A stretch of DNA of 64,000 nt, taken from the NCBI RefSeq assembly GCF_002099425.1, contig NW_018344125.1:5451001-5515000 (forward strand). The letters are read 5' to 3'. The notes under the pieces are model-generated. The model was not told the DNA's origin and searched no databases. It worked only from the letters and a program-made list of their open reading frames with translations. Source of the DNA: Phascolarctos cinereus (taxonomy: Eukaryota; Chordata; Mammalia; Diprotodontia; Phascolarctidae). Positions within the stretch are counted from its first letter, which is position 1, and every line of letters starts with the position of its first letter. The translations under genes were made by a program, and so were the position numbers. Shown here piece after piece: positions 11,386 to 20,212 of the stretch.

Positions 11386-11395
11386 TGATTTCAAT

Positions 11396-11601
11396 TATTG
11401 TTGTTGTATTGTTTTTCAGTTGTGTCTGATTCTCTGTGACCCCATTTGGGATTTTCTCGCCCAAGATATTGCCTTGGTTTGCCATTTCCTCCTCCAGCTC
11501 ATTTTACAGAGGAGGAAACTGAGGCAAACAGAGTAAAGTGACTTGCCCAGGGTCACAGAGCTAGGATGTATCTGAAGCCAGATTTGAACTCCGGAAGATC
11601 A
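11396..11601 (-). repeat. MAR1-type SINE with RTE-like tail, head missing
   Basis: Tail motifs gtgaccccatttgggatttt and tttgccatttcctcctccag, and the CORE segment, are clear. The tRNA-like head is lost at the right side. Confidence 0.8.
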
Positions 11602-11909
11602 ATTTATATTCTAATCTTTACTTTATTAGCTTAACCTAATCATGCATATTAAATAATTCTCCAATTTTTGTTTTTCCTTTATTTCTATAAAAACTAGTTT
11701 CTACTTTTTATGTTTTGTAGGTTAATTCTTAGATATTTAATACATTTCCTGATTATTTTGAATGGAATTCCAATTGTTTTTCTACATTTTATTGGTGATA
11801 TATAGAAATACTGATTTGTCAGATTTATCTTATATCGTGTTATTTTGCTAAAATTGTTATCTTGATTCATTTTTTTCAGTTGGTTTTCTGGCTTTTTCAT
11901 GTTGTTCAC
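11602..11909 (-). mobile_element. L1 LINE ORF2 region, antisense, second part
   Basis: AT-rich antisense L1 text that follows the piece ending at 11214. A degenerate 71-codon frame on the minus strand is part of it. Confidence 0.6.
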
Positions 11910-12172
11910 CTGTTGTTTTTGTAGAGTTGTTTTTCAGCCATGTCCAACTTTGTGACCCCATTTGCGGCTTTCTTGGCCAAGATATTGGCTTGGTTTGCCA
12001 TTTCCTACTCCAGCTCATTTTACAGAGGGGGAAACTGAGGCCAATAGGGTGAAGTGACTTGCCCAGGGTGACACAGCTAGGAAATGTCTGAAGCCAGATT
12101 TGAATTCTGGAAGATCGGTCTTCCTGACTCCAGGCCCAGAGCTCTGTGCACTATGGCGCCACCTAGCTGCCC
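11910..12172 (-). repeat. MAR1-type SINE with RTE-like tail
   Basis: All three parts are present: RTE-like tail at the left, CORE, and head (ccacctagctgccc) at the right. Confidence 0.85.
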
Positions 12173-12221
12173 TTGCATAATCACTCTACTTTTCTTGATT
12201 ACAGAATACTCACAGGATCCT

Positions 12222-12395
12222 ATATAGGATCCCACATGGAGAACTGGAAGGAACCTCAGAGGCCATATAGTTCCACCCCATTATTATAAAGAGAAGGAAA
12301 CTGAGGCCCAGGGTGGGGAAAGGACTTGCCCAAAGGCACATAAGTAGTTTCAGGGGTAGGATTTGAACCAAGGCCCTCTGATTCCAGAAATGTAA
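12222..12395 (-). repeat. MIR-type SINE
   Basis: Antisense MIR wording: agaaggaaactgaggcccag and ggacttgcccaaaggcac. Confidence 0.7.
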
Positions 12396-12423
12396 CAGGG
12401 CTCTTGGCAAGTGTGATCAGTTC

Positions 12424-12627
12424 CAGAGGTGGGGAACCTGCAGCCTCGAGGCCACATGTGGCCTTCTAGGTCCTCGAGTAGGGCCTTTTGACTGAGTCCA
12501 AGTTTTTACAGAGCACATCCTTTTACTAAGGGGGCTTGTTTTGTGAAGTTTGGATTCAGTCAAAGGGCTGCACTTGAGGACCTAGAGGGCCACATGTGGC
12601 CTGGAGGCCAAAGGTTCTTCACCTCTG
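12424..12627. mobile_element. hAT-like foldback MITE, both arms
   Basis: It begins CAGAGGTGGGGAACCTG and ends with the diverged complement CTTCACCTCTG. The two arms of about 100 bp are inverse copies of each other around a short loop. The flanking 8 bp no longer match clearly, which suggests an older copy. Confidence 0.8.
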
Positions 12628-12689
12628 AGTTAAACCATTCTGCCCCGCCTCCCCCCCCAAAGAGAGACACACTAGAGTGTCACACTGGT

Positions 12690-12955
12690 AGGAATGACAA
12701 TCATTAACACAGTGTGCAGCCCTCCTTCCACCTTTTTGCAGAGCTGGGGGCCTATGGGTATAGAATAGTGCATAGAGTGTCAGGATTGATGGGTTGCTTG
12801 GTTTTGTTGAACTTCCTTTTTCTCTTTTTAAACCTTTGTTCCAAGGGCTAGCTTGCTGCAGGGTTGGGAGGAGGGGGGAAGGATATATTTAGAATTGAAG
12901 GTGATGTCAAAACAAAAGATATCAATAAAAAATAAGATTAAAAAAGCCACCAGGT
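12690..12955 (+). repeat. Probable LINE 3' end with A-rich tail
   Basis: Ends in aaaagatatcaataaaaaat followed by A-rich sequence. The layout looks like a retroelement 3' end, but I do not assign the family. Confidence 0.35.
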
Positions 12956-13319
12956 GTGTAGCCCAGAAGGAGTGAGTCACAGTACCATCTGAGGGGCCAG
13001 GTATGGAGCTATGCCAGCCAGTCTCTCCCCTGGGCCTTCTCTTAGACTTATCAAAGCCAGGGTCCACCTATCTATTAGGAATGGATTCTTTACTCGTCAA
13101 GGTTGGCTGCAAAAAACCCCCCCAAAAACCTCTCCTCCTCCTCCTCCTCCCCTACCTCTGAAAATGTGATTTCTGAGGGCTGTTTATCGAGAGACCCCAG
13201 AGGAAAAGTCAGGGTACTTCTTGGGTGGTTTGTGATACTGTTCAACTTGGGGCCTCATGAGGCTAGCCCTGAGGTGTTGTAAATCTTCTCTGCTCTGCTC
13301 AGCCAGGTCACAAGATGCA
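12956..13319. other. Unassigned sequence with CTC-rich tract
   Basis: A short (CTC)n tract lies near 13130-13150. No gene or repeat was recognised in the rest. Confidence 0.4.
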
Positions 13320-13570
13320 AGCTGTAGAGCTGAAAGGGACCTCAGAAATCATCTGGTTCAATCCCTTCGTTTAACATATGGGGAAACAGAAGCCCAGAGA
13401 GGGAAAGAGACTGGCCCAAGGTCACACACAGCTGCCTAGATCAGAGGCCAGTGAGTCCAACCCTGTCTTTTTATAAAGGAGGGAAGTGAGGCCCAGGCAG
13501 AGGAAGAGACTGGCCCAAGATTACCCAGGTAAGCATCGGAAGTGGGATTTGAAAACAAGCCAGTGCCCCT
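13320..13570 (-). repeat. MIR-type SINE, partly duplicated
   Basis: Two successive stretches carry the same MIR antisense phrase (gaggcccag / gactggcccaag), suggesting a partial duplication or two adjacent copies. Confidence 0.6.
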
Positions 13571-14067
13571 TCCTTTCCGTTTAAGGAAAAGCCACCAAAT
13601 CCATCTTCCTTTGAAACATCCTTTTAAATACAGGGAGGGAGGAGGAGGAGGAGATGTTCTGGTTTTTCATTTTGTTTTGTTTTGTTTTGCCTAAACCTTT
13701 GATTCCTTATATACAGATATAAAATATAAGCTACAGTGAATTTTACAAAGCAACCCTTCAGTGTTCAAAGGTCAAATCTCCAAATTAGCACAGCACATAA
13801 CACGAAAAGCTTTTGTTCTCCTCAGGGAGCCAGGTGAAATCACTTATGGCTAGAGCCTCCACCATATTTATATGAAGACGCTTGTTTGCCCTGACCTGCT
13901 TCCATTTCCTTAACTGGTCACCTGGTATGGTCTTTATTAAAAAAACGAACGAACAACCCAACATATTTATTGATTTCATTCAGTTTCTCTGTTACCTCTG
14001 TTTTCCAATCCCTCCCCTCTCCTAAAGAGTCATCTCTTATAACAAAGTTTTAAAAAGAGAGGGATAG
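13571..14067. other. Unassigned sequence, L1-like at its end
   Basis: A (TTTTG)n tract sits near 13665-13690. 13985-14060 resembles an L1 3' UTR in antisense (ctcttataacaaagttt). The rest is unassigned. Confidence 0.35.
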
Positions 14068-14207
14068 GGGCAGCTAGGTGGCGCAGTGGATAGAGCACCG
14101 GCCCTGGATTCAGGAGGAACTGAGTTCAAATTTGACCTCAGACACATAACACTTACTAGCTGTGTGACCCTAGGCAAGTCACTTAACCCAACTGCCTAGC
14201 CAAAAAA
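14068..14207 (+). repeat. MAR1-type SINE
   Basis: Complete: head GGGGCAGCTAGGTGGCGC, GTTCAAAT box-B-like motif, CORE, and an A tail. The subfamily ends in gcctagccaaaa, unlike the copies ending in attgcctaaaa. Short flanking repeats (g-rich ggata) are compatible with a target duplication. Confidence 0.9.
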
Positions 14208-14240
14208 AAAAGGGGGGGATAAAAGAATTCGGTAGAAAAG

Positions 14241-14377
14241 CCTGAGTCCAAGTTTTATAGAACAAATCCTTTTATGAAGAGGATTTATTCTGTGAAGCTT
14301 GGATTCAGTCAGAGGGCAGCACTCGAGGACCTAGAAGGCCACAAGTGGCCTTGAACGCCACAGGTTCCCCATCCCTG
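14241..14377 (+). mobile_element. hAT-like foldback MITE, right arm only
   Basis: Loop and right arm end in AGGTTCCCCATCCCTG. The left arm is missing from about the same point as in the copy at 1765. Confidence 0.75.
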
Positions 14378-14379
14378 CA

Positions 14380-14840
14380 CCTAGTTTCTGACAATGAGGT
14401 GGCCCTTCTCCTGGCCAACGCCAAATCCTCATATCCTTGAAGTGAACATGTCCAACAGAGTGCAACTTCAATTATCTCTTCCCTACCTAATCTTCAGACT
14501 CCCCTTATCTATTCCGGTTGCTGCTCTATTGCCAGTATCCCCCAGCCCTAAAAACAAAACAAAACTGTCACTAGCCCCTACCACCCCCTCAAGCTATTCT
14601 TCCACATTTCCTCTTCTCCCTCCCCCAGTCCTTTGTTATCTGGCATCTGACTTCATCTCTCACTTGAAACTGCTCTCTCTCCGAAGTTATTTTGTGTATT
14701 TAAAAAAAAATTTATGTAAATAATGTACAAGTATAAGATTATAAGTTTAGTTTGTTTTAATATCTGACCGATTTCTTCTCTCACCCTCCTCCTCCCCAAT
14801 AATGATCTTTTGCCAAATCTGATAGGCTTTTCTTAGTCCT
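14380..14840 (+). mobile_element. L2 LINE ORF2 fragment, first part
   Basis: L2 wording (tcacttgaaactgctctctc and ccaaatctgataggctttt). It is disrupted by an AT-rich insertion around 14690-14800 and runs up to the MITE at 14841. Confidence 0.65.
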
Positions 14841-15046
14841 TATTTGGGGTGGGGAGCCTACAGCCTCAAGGCCACATATGGCCCTCTAGGTTATCAAGTG
14901 GGGCCCTTTGACTGAATCCAAACTTCACAGAACAAATCCCCTTAATAAAAGGATTTGTTCTGTAAAACTTGGACTCAGTCAAAGGGCCACACCCGAGGAC
15001 CTAGGGGGCCACATGTGGCCTCGAGGTCCCAGGTTCCCCAGCCCTG
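14841..15046. mobile_element. hAT-like foldback MITE in L2
   Basis: Both arms are present around the loop TCCCCTTAATAAAAGGA. Flanks TTAGTCCT (14833-14840) and TTAGTGCT (15047-15054) match at 7 of 8 bases, the 8-bp duplication expected of hAT elements. The L2 text resumes on the far side. Confidence 0.85.
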
Positions 15047-15125
15047 TTAGTGCTGTATTTGACACTATTGACCACCCTGTCTTGGATATTCTCTCCTCCC
15101 TGGGCTTCTATGATGTAATTTTCTC
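15047..15125 (+). mobile_element. L2 LINE ORF2 fragment, second part (RT motif)
   Basis: The plus frame reads AVFDTIDHPVLDILSSLGF, which matches the conserved CR1/L2 reverse transcriptase stretch with the FDTVDH-type core. Confidence 0.75.
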
Positions 15126-15129
15126 CAAA

Positions 15130-15288
15130 TATTTACTAGCTATATGACCCTGAGCAAGTCACTTCACCCTGTTTGCCTCAGTTCCTCTTCTGTTAATTGA
15201 GCTGCGGAAGGAAATAGCAAACCACTCTAGTATCTCTGTCAAGAAAATCCCAAAGTCAGACACAACCAGAAACAACTGAACAACACCA
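15130..15288 (+). repeat. MAR1-type SINE with RTE-like tail, 5'-truncated
   Basis: CORE (ctagctatatgaccctgag) and RTE-like tail (aaccactctagtatctctgt, gtcagacacaacc) are present, but the head is missing. Confidence 0.75.
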
Positions 15289-15900
15289 GTAAAATAGATC
15301 CCATATCAGAGAAATTTGATACAAAGCTTTCCCCTACCCCCCATTCCATCACTTCCCTTCTTATCCTACACACATTAATGTTGTCTATACAGACACGTTT
15401 TCATTCCAAGTTCCTTCTTCCACTGTAAATGTAGTATTACATTCCTTCAGTTACCTTCATCTTTTTTTAAGGTGGCCTTGTTCCCACTGGCCCTCTTCCC
15501 CTCACCCTTCTTCTGATCCCCTCTTCTCATTTGATATTTCCCTTCTCTCTTCCCCTTCAGCTAGTCCTGTTCATTAGTTTTATTTCATTTTCTGTGCCCC
15601 TTTCCAAAAAGGGATTTTTCTCACTTTCTTCATTATCCATCTTCTTTCTGTCTACTCTAGATCTTCATTCTCTGATGCATAACCCTTATGATCATTTAGT
15701 CTCTCACTTTTCTCTGTATTCTTTGTACAATCCAAGTTTCCAAGGTGTCCATTCTAGGCTCTGCCTTCTCTGCCACTGCCTTGTAGGGTTTACCCTATGA
15801 ATTCCCCCTTTCCAGTATGCTTCACTCTCAGAACAGTATCAATTATTGCAGGTGTCAGGAAGGACACTGGTCCATGGTAGCCCCCCCACTCCTCAGTGAT
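15289..15900. other. Pyrimidine-rich unassigned sequence
   Basis: C/T-rich on the plus strand, with an open frame of 89 codons (15531-15800) that looks compositional. It may be an old antisense LINE. No gene is supported. Confidence 0.35.
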
Positions 15901-15927
15901 CTATACTTTCTCTTCTTCTTCTTCTTC

Positions 15928-16066
15928 TTTTTGGCTAGGCAAGGGGTTAAGTGACTTGCCTAGGGTCACACAGCTAGTAAGTGTTATGTGTCTGAGGCTG
16001 GATTTGAACTCAGGTCCTCCTAAATCCAGGGCAGGTGCTCTATCCACTGCGCCACCTAGCTGCCCC
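15928..16066 (-). repeat. MAR1-type SINE
   Basis: Complete reverse-oriented copy ending in ccacctagctgcccc. Flanks ATACTTTCTCTTCTT (from 15902) and ATACTCTCTCTTCTT (from 16069) form an imperfect target duplication. Confidence 0.9.
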
Positions 16067-16599
16067 TTATACTCTCTCTTCTTGACCTTTTCCCCCACAT
16101 TGGCTTGGAAATCTCCTTCCTGTGTCCTCTCCTCCTGGTCCCAATTGCCCCTAGGGGTTCAAACAGCCTTCCCAGGACGAGTAGACTTTTCAGGCACCAA
16201 TTTCCCCAGACCTCTTCCAGTGTAAGATTTCCATCTCCTTTCACCCATAGGAGCATTCATCAGTAGAACCTCCTCCTCCTCCTCCCTCCAGAGTAAGGCT
16301 TCCTTTCTCCCCCTCCCTTTTAATCCCCCCCTCCCTGCTTCAATCACTCCCCTGTAGGCTCTCCTCTTCTGGGATCACAGAGGTCACCTGCCCTTCATCA
16401 CTAGGCCTTGCTTTGACCCTGGCACACCATTCACTCCTTTCTATCCCCCTGCTCTCTTTCCCCCTTTATGTACCTTCCACATTATAATGTAGTCCCACAA
16501 AAGAAACACTGATCTACAGGCAGGGTGTGGCTGGGTTCTGTCCATAATGCCCCCGGCCCACCTGATGCCATTCCCAGATGTCTGCCTTCACATCTGTCT
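16067..16599. other. Pyrimidine-rich unassigned sequence
   Basis: Includes a (CTC)n-like tract near 16268-16285. Open frames on both strands appear to be composition effects. Confidence 0.35.
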
Positions 16600-17560
16600 G
16601 CTTTTGTGCATTTAGAAAGAAGTCTCTTACTGGTATCTCTGTTGTTACTGATGCTGTTTTTTATTAATTCCTCTGTATTTCTGTCATTTGAGGTGTTCAA
16701 CGTACAAATGATCTTTCTTTCTAAAAATGTTTCAAATTCTTCTTTATGATTGAACATTCATCTTTCGTCCTTTATGGTTGTGCTTAGATTTGCAAGATAG
16801 GTCACCCTGGGCTGCAGCCTGAGCTCCAGAGCCCTTTGGAACACATTATTCCATCCCCTCTTTTTGAGTGGGTACAGAATAGTCTTGCTTTATTCGAATG
16901 TCCTTTCCTTTGTACTTAATGATTTTTCTCATGATGGATTGCAGAATTTGTTTCTAAAATGAATTGTCAAATTTAACCATTATGTGTCTTAAGAGTTTGC
17001 TGCCTTGGGTTTGTTTGGTTTTTTTCTCTGAAAGCAATCTATGAATTCTTTCAATAAGAATTTCATTTTCTATGTAAGTTCTGGCCAGTTCTCACCTATT
17101 ACTTCCTTCAAAGTGGTGTTAAGGTTGTTTTGTCTAAGCATCCTGTTTTTGAGAGCCATATGTTTTGCTTGTATAGTGAGCATATTTTCTTTTAATGTTA
17201 TTGGAGGGTTTTTTAAAATCTCTTCTTCTAGGCTGTCCCCCACTTCTGTGTATTTGCATTCCCAATCCATTGTTCTCTCTTTTGCTATTGCAGATTCAAA
17301 ATTTTCTATTCTGCTCGTTAATTTTTTTTGCTATGTAGAACCTCCCTGCCAGCAGCATGGGAAGGCAGTGGAGGAGCAGTGCTGAGGAAGCTCAGGGTCA
17401 GGAAGTCTCAGTTCCTAGGTTTGGTTTGTTTTTTTCTTCATTTGGAGTCTGAGTGTCCTAGAATGGAAACAGCTGAAGTTGCTTTATCTTTGGTGCATTT
17501 TGGGGAGGTCTGAGGCATCATGGGAATCAGAGAAAATGTCAGATCTGTTATTTTGTTATT
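16600..17560 (-). mobile_element. Old L1/HAL1-type LINE, ORF1 region, antisense
   Basis: The minus frame 17070-17270 reads through a coiled-coil-like stretch (TLKENMLTIQAKHMALKNRM) to GENWPELT, which resembles the L1/HAL1 ORF1 transition into the RNA-binding domain. Decay is heavy and the family call rests on pattern memory. Confidence 0.5.
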
Positions 17561-17766
17561 CACATGACTTGATACCTAAATTTCCCTATTTCTGTAGAAA
17601 GCCCAACAATTCGTCTAATGTCTCAGGTCTGTAACTTTCACGTAATTTTCACCTCCTCACTCTCCCTCACTCCATATATCCAATCAGTTGCCAAATCTTC
17701 CGTCATACCACCTCTTACATTGAACCTCTTTTCTATACTCAACACAGCCATCACCTTTGTTTAGGA
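17561..17766 (+). mobile_element. Probable L2 fragment
   Basis: The wording tcctcactctccctcactcc and ccaatcagttgccaaatctt fits L2 ORF2. It ends at the MITE, whose 8-bp duplication includes GTTTAGGA at 17759-17766. Confidence 0.55.
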
Positions 17767-17974
17767 CAGGGGTGGGGAAACCTCCAGCCTCAAGGCCACA
17801 TGTGGGTGGGCCTCTAGGTCCTCAAGTGGGGCTATTTCACTGAATCCAAACTTCACAGAACAAATCCCCTTAATAAAAGGGTTTGTTCTGTAAAACTTGG
17901 ACTCAGTCAAAGGGCCACACCTGAGGACCTACAAGGCCACATGTGACCTTGAGGCCCCACATTCCCCACGCCCA
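17767..17974. mobile_element. hAT-like foldback MITE, full-length
   Basis: It starts CAGGGGTGGGG and ends CCCCACGCCCA, with two arms of about 100 bp in inverted orientation. The flanks GTTTAGGA and GTTTAGGC agree at 7 of 8 positions, so the boundaries and the hAT assignment are well supported. Confidence 0.87.
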
Positions 17975-18835
17975 GTTTAGGCCTTTATCACCTGAAAAAG
18001 CCTTCTTTTGGTTTCCCTGTTTCAAGTCTCTCCCCCCCTCCAGTCCATTTTTCATACTGTTGTCAAAGTGATTTTCTTTTTTTTTATTCTTTTTTTTTTT
18101 TCATTTTTAGGCAATTGGGGTTAAGTGACTTGCCCAGGGTCACACAGCTACTAAGTGTCAAGTGTTTGGTCTGAGGCCAGATTTGAACTCAGGTCCTCCT
18201 GACTCCAGGGCTGGTGCTCTATCCACTGTGCCACCTAGCTGCCCCTCAAAGTAATTTTCTTAAATGCAGATCTGACTATATCACTCTATCAATCAACTTC
18301 CTTGGCTACCTGTTGCCTCTAGGATAAAATACAAACTCCTCTGTTTAGCCTTTAAAGCCTATACAACCTGACCCTAAGCTATCTTTTCAGCCTCCCTGGA
18401 CATCACTCCCCCTTACCTCACTCTATGATCCAGCCAAACTGGTCATCTCCCTGTTCTTCATACAGGACACTCCATCATCTATCTCAATACCTTTGGCCAT
18501 CTACCATACCTAGAAGGCCCTCCCTCCTTACATCTGCCTCATAAAATCTCTCCCTTTAAGACGCATCTCAGGCACCATCTTCTAGCATGAAGTCTTTCTG
18601 AATCCTCCCAAATGCCAATGCCCTTCCTCCTAAACCACCTTGGATTTAACTGCTCTGTATATGTTCACATTTACTAACTTTATAGTTTATGTTGTACATA
18701 CTTACATGTATTCTTCCCTTGCTTATTAGAATGTAAACTCTTTGTAAGTAGGGATTATTTAATTCTTTGAACTTTGTATCTCTGGTGCCTGGTCAAGAGT
18801 AGGTGCTTAATAATTGCTTGTTGATTGCTTGATAT
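17975..18835 (+). mobile_element. L2/CR1-type LINE 3' part, split by a SINE
   Basis: Runs through typical L2 text (gatctgactatatcactcta, ctggtgcctggtcaagag) to its 3' end at about 18835. It is interrupted by the SINE at 18085-18245. Confidence 0.75.
18085..18245 (-). repeat. MAR1-type SINE in L2
   Basis: Complete reverse copy with T-rich start and head at the right end. Near-identical flanks TCAAAGTGATTTTCT and TCAAAGTAATTTTCT mark the insertion. Confidence 0.9.
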
Positions 18836-18950
18836 AGAGATGGAAGAGACCTTAGAGGTCACTGAGACTAATGCCCTCATTTTACAGTTAAGGAAACTGA
18901 GGCCCACAGAGTTTGAGGTGCTCGAGGCTACACAGATGGGAAGTGGTAGA
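18836..18950 (-). repeat. MIR-type SINE
   Basis: Antisense MIR phrases cattttacagttaaggaaac and tgaggcccacagag. Confidence 0.65.
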
Positions 18951-18969
18951 TGAGTCCTGAGAAAAAGTT

Positions 18970-19765
18970 CAGCCTCAACTCAGGCAGCACCAAGTAGCCA
19001 GTAAGCACATGGTGACGACTGAGCCCAAGAATGCCCTCTCCTCTAAGAATTTTGTGGAAGGTGGATGCAATAGCTCCAAAGACAATCAATGGAACAATTC
19101 TTACCTCATTTCATCTTTCTTCTAGGGAACCACCAAAATCTGGAACTGTGAAGAAAGAGACATATCTTCTGAAATTCTCCCATCACTACTCAACTCCACA
19201 TCTTCCTGATGTCCCTCCTGGAACGGTTCAGATGACAGCTCCTCCCATGATGATTCAAGTCCTAGTAACTTGAGTATTTCTGTTGGTTATTTCCCTTGTT
19301 ATCAAACCCGTGAGGACTTCTCTGACATCCGTGTTCAACAGATGTCCATCAATAACAAAGAAAATTCCAGAAAAACTGACAGTGACTACAGTGACAGAGA
19401 TATTCACAACAAAGGCACCATCATAAATCATATCATATCACTGTAGTTCAAGACAATAAAAACACTGTTAGTAAAAGTGAGTCAGGCATGCCCATGAAAG
19501 ACATTGAACCATCTGAGCTGGTGGAAAATATCCAAGAAGAAAACTTAGAGGAGGTCCTTGAACCTGGAATCCAAAAAATGGGTTTTAACATCCAGCAAGA
19601 GACCTGGAGGAAAATGGAATGGCACCATCGAAAGTCATCAAATGAGAGGTCACAGAACAACAAAAAAGAATCAGAAAAGAGATATCAAACAAAGGTTGGC
19701 AAGTTAAATGAGAAGGGTAAAACAGAGCTGGTAGAACTCATTGCCTCTATTCAACACTGCACTTG
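18970..19765 (+). other. Unrecognised low-copy sequence with coding-like frames
   Basis: I do not recognise this stretch. It is not obviously a repeat and has three short open frames on the plus strand: 19031-19273, about 19213-19446 (Ser/Asp-rich, including SSSHDDSSPSNLSISVGYF), and 19488-19775 (Glu/Lys-rich, coiled-coil-like, including ELVENIQEENLEEVLEPG). They are in different frames with stops between them. It could be a decayed gene or retrocopy, or exons of an unknown gene; no splice-supported model could be built. It ends where the minisatellite begins. Confidence 0.35.
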
Positions 19766-20147
19766 GATGGTGTGAGCCATTTGTGTGGAATGGGGGCACC
19801 TGGAATGTGTGAGGCACATATAGGATGTTGGATATGTGTGGCACGGAATACATATAGGTGTGGGTAACTTTATGGCATGGGGCACCTGAAGGACATAGGG
19901 CACATATAGGGTATGGACCATTTGTGTGGCCTGGGGCACTTGGAGGGTAAGGGGAATAGAAAGGATGTGAGACATGTGTGGCACTTGTGTGGTTGGTATA
20001 GGCCACTTGGAGGATGTGGGGCACTTATATAGCCTAGGGCACTTGGAGGTTGGTGAAACACAAAGGGTGTGGGAGATACATATGTGTGTGTGTGTATATA
20101 TGTGTGTATCCATATATACATATGCATATGCATACATACATACATAC

Positions 20148-20212
<65 letters not shown>

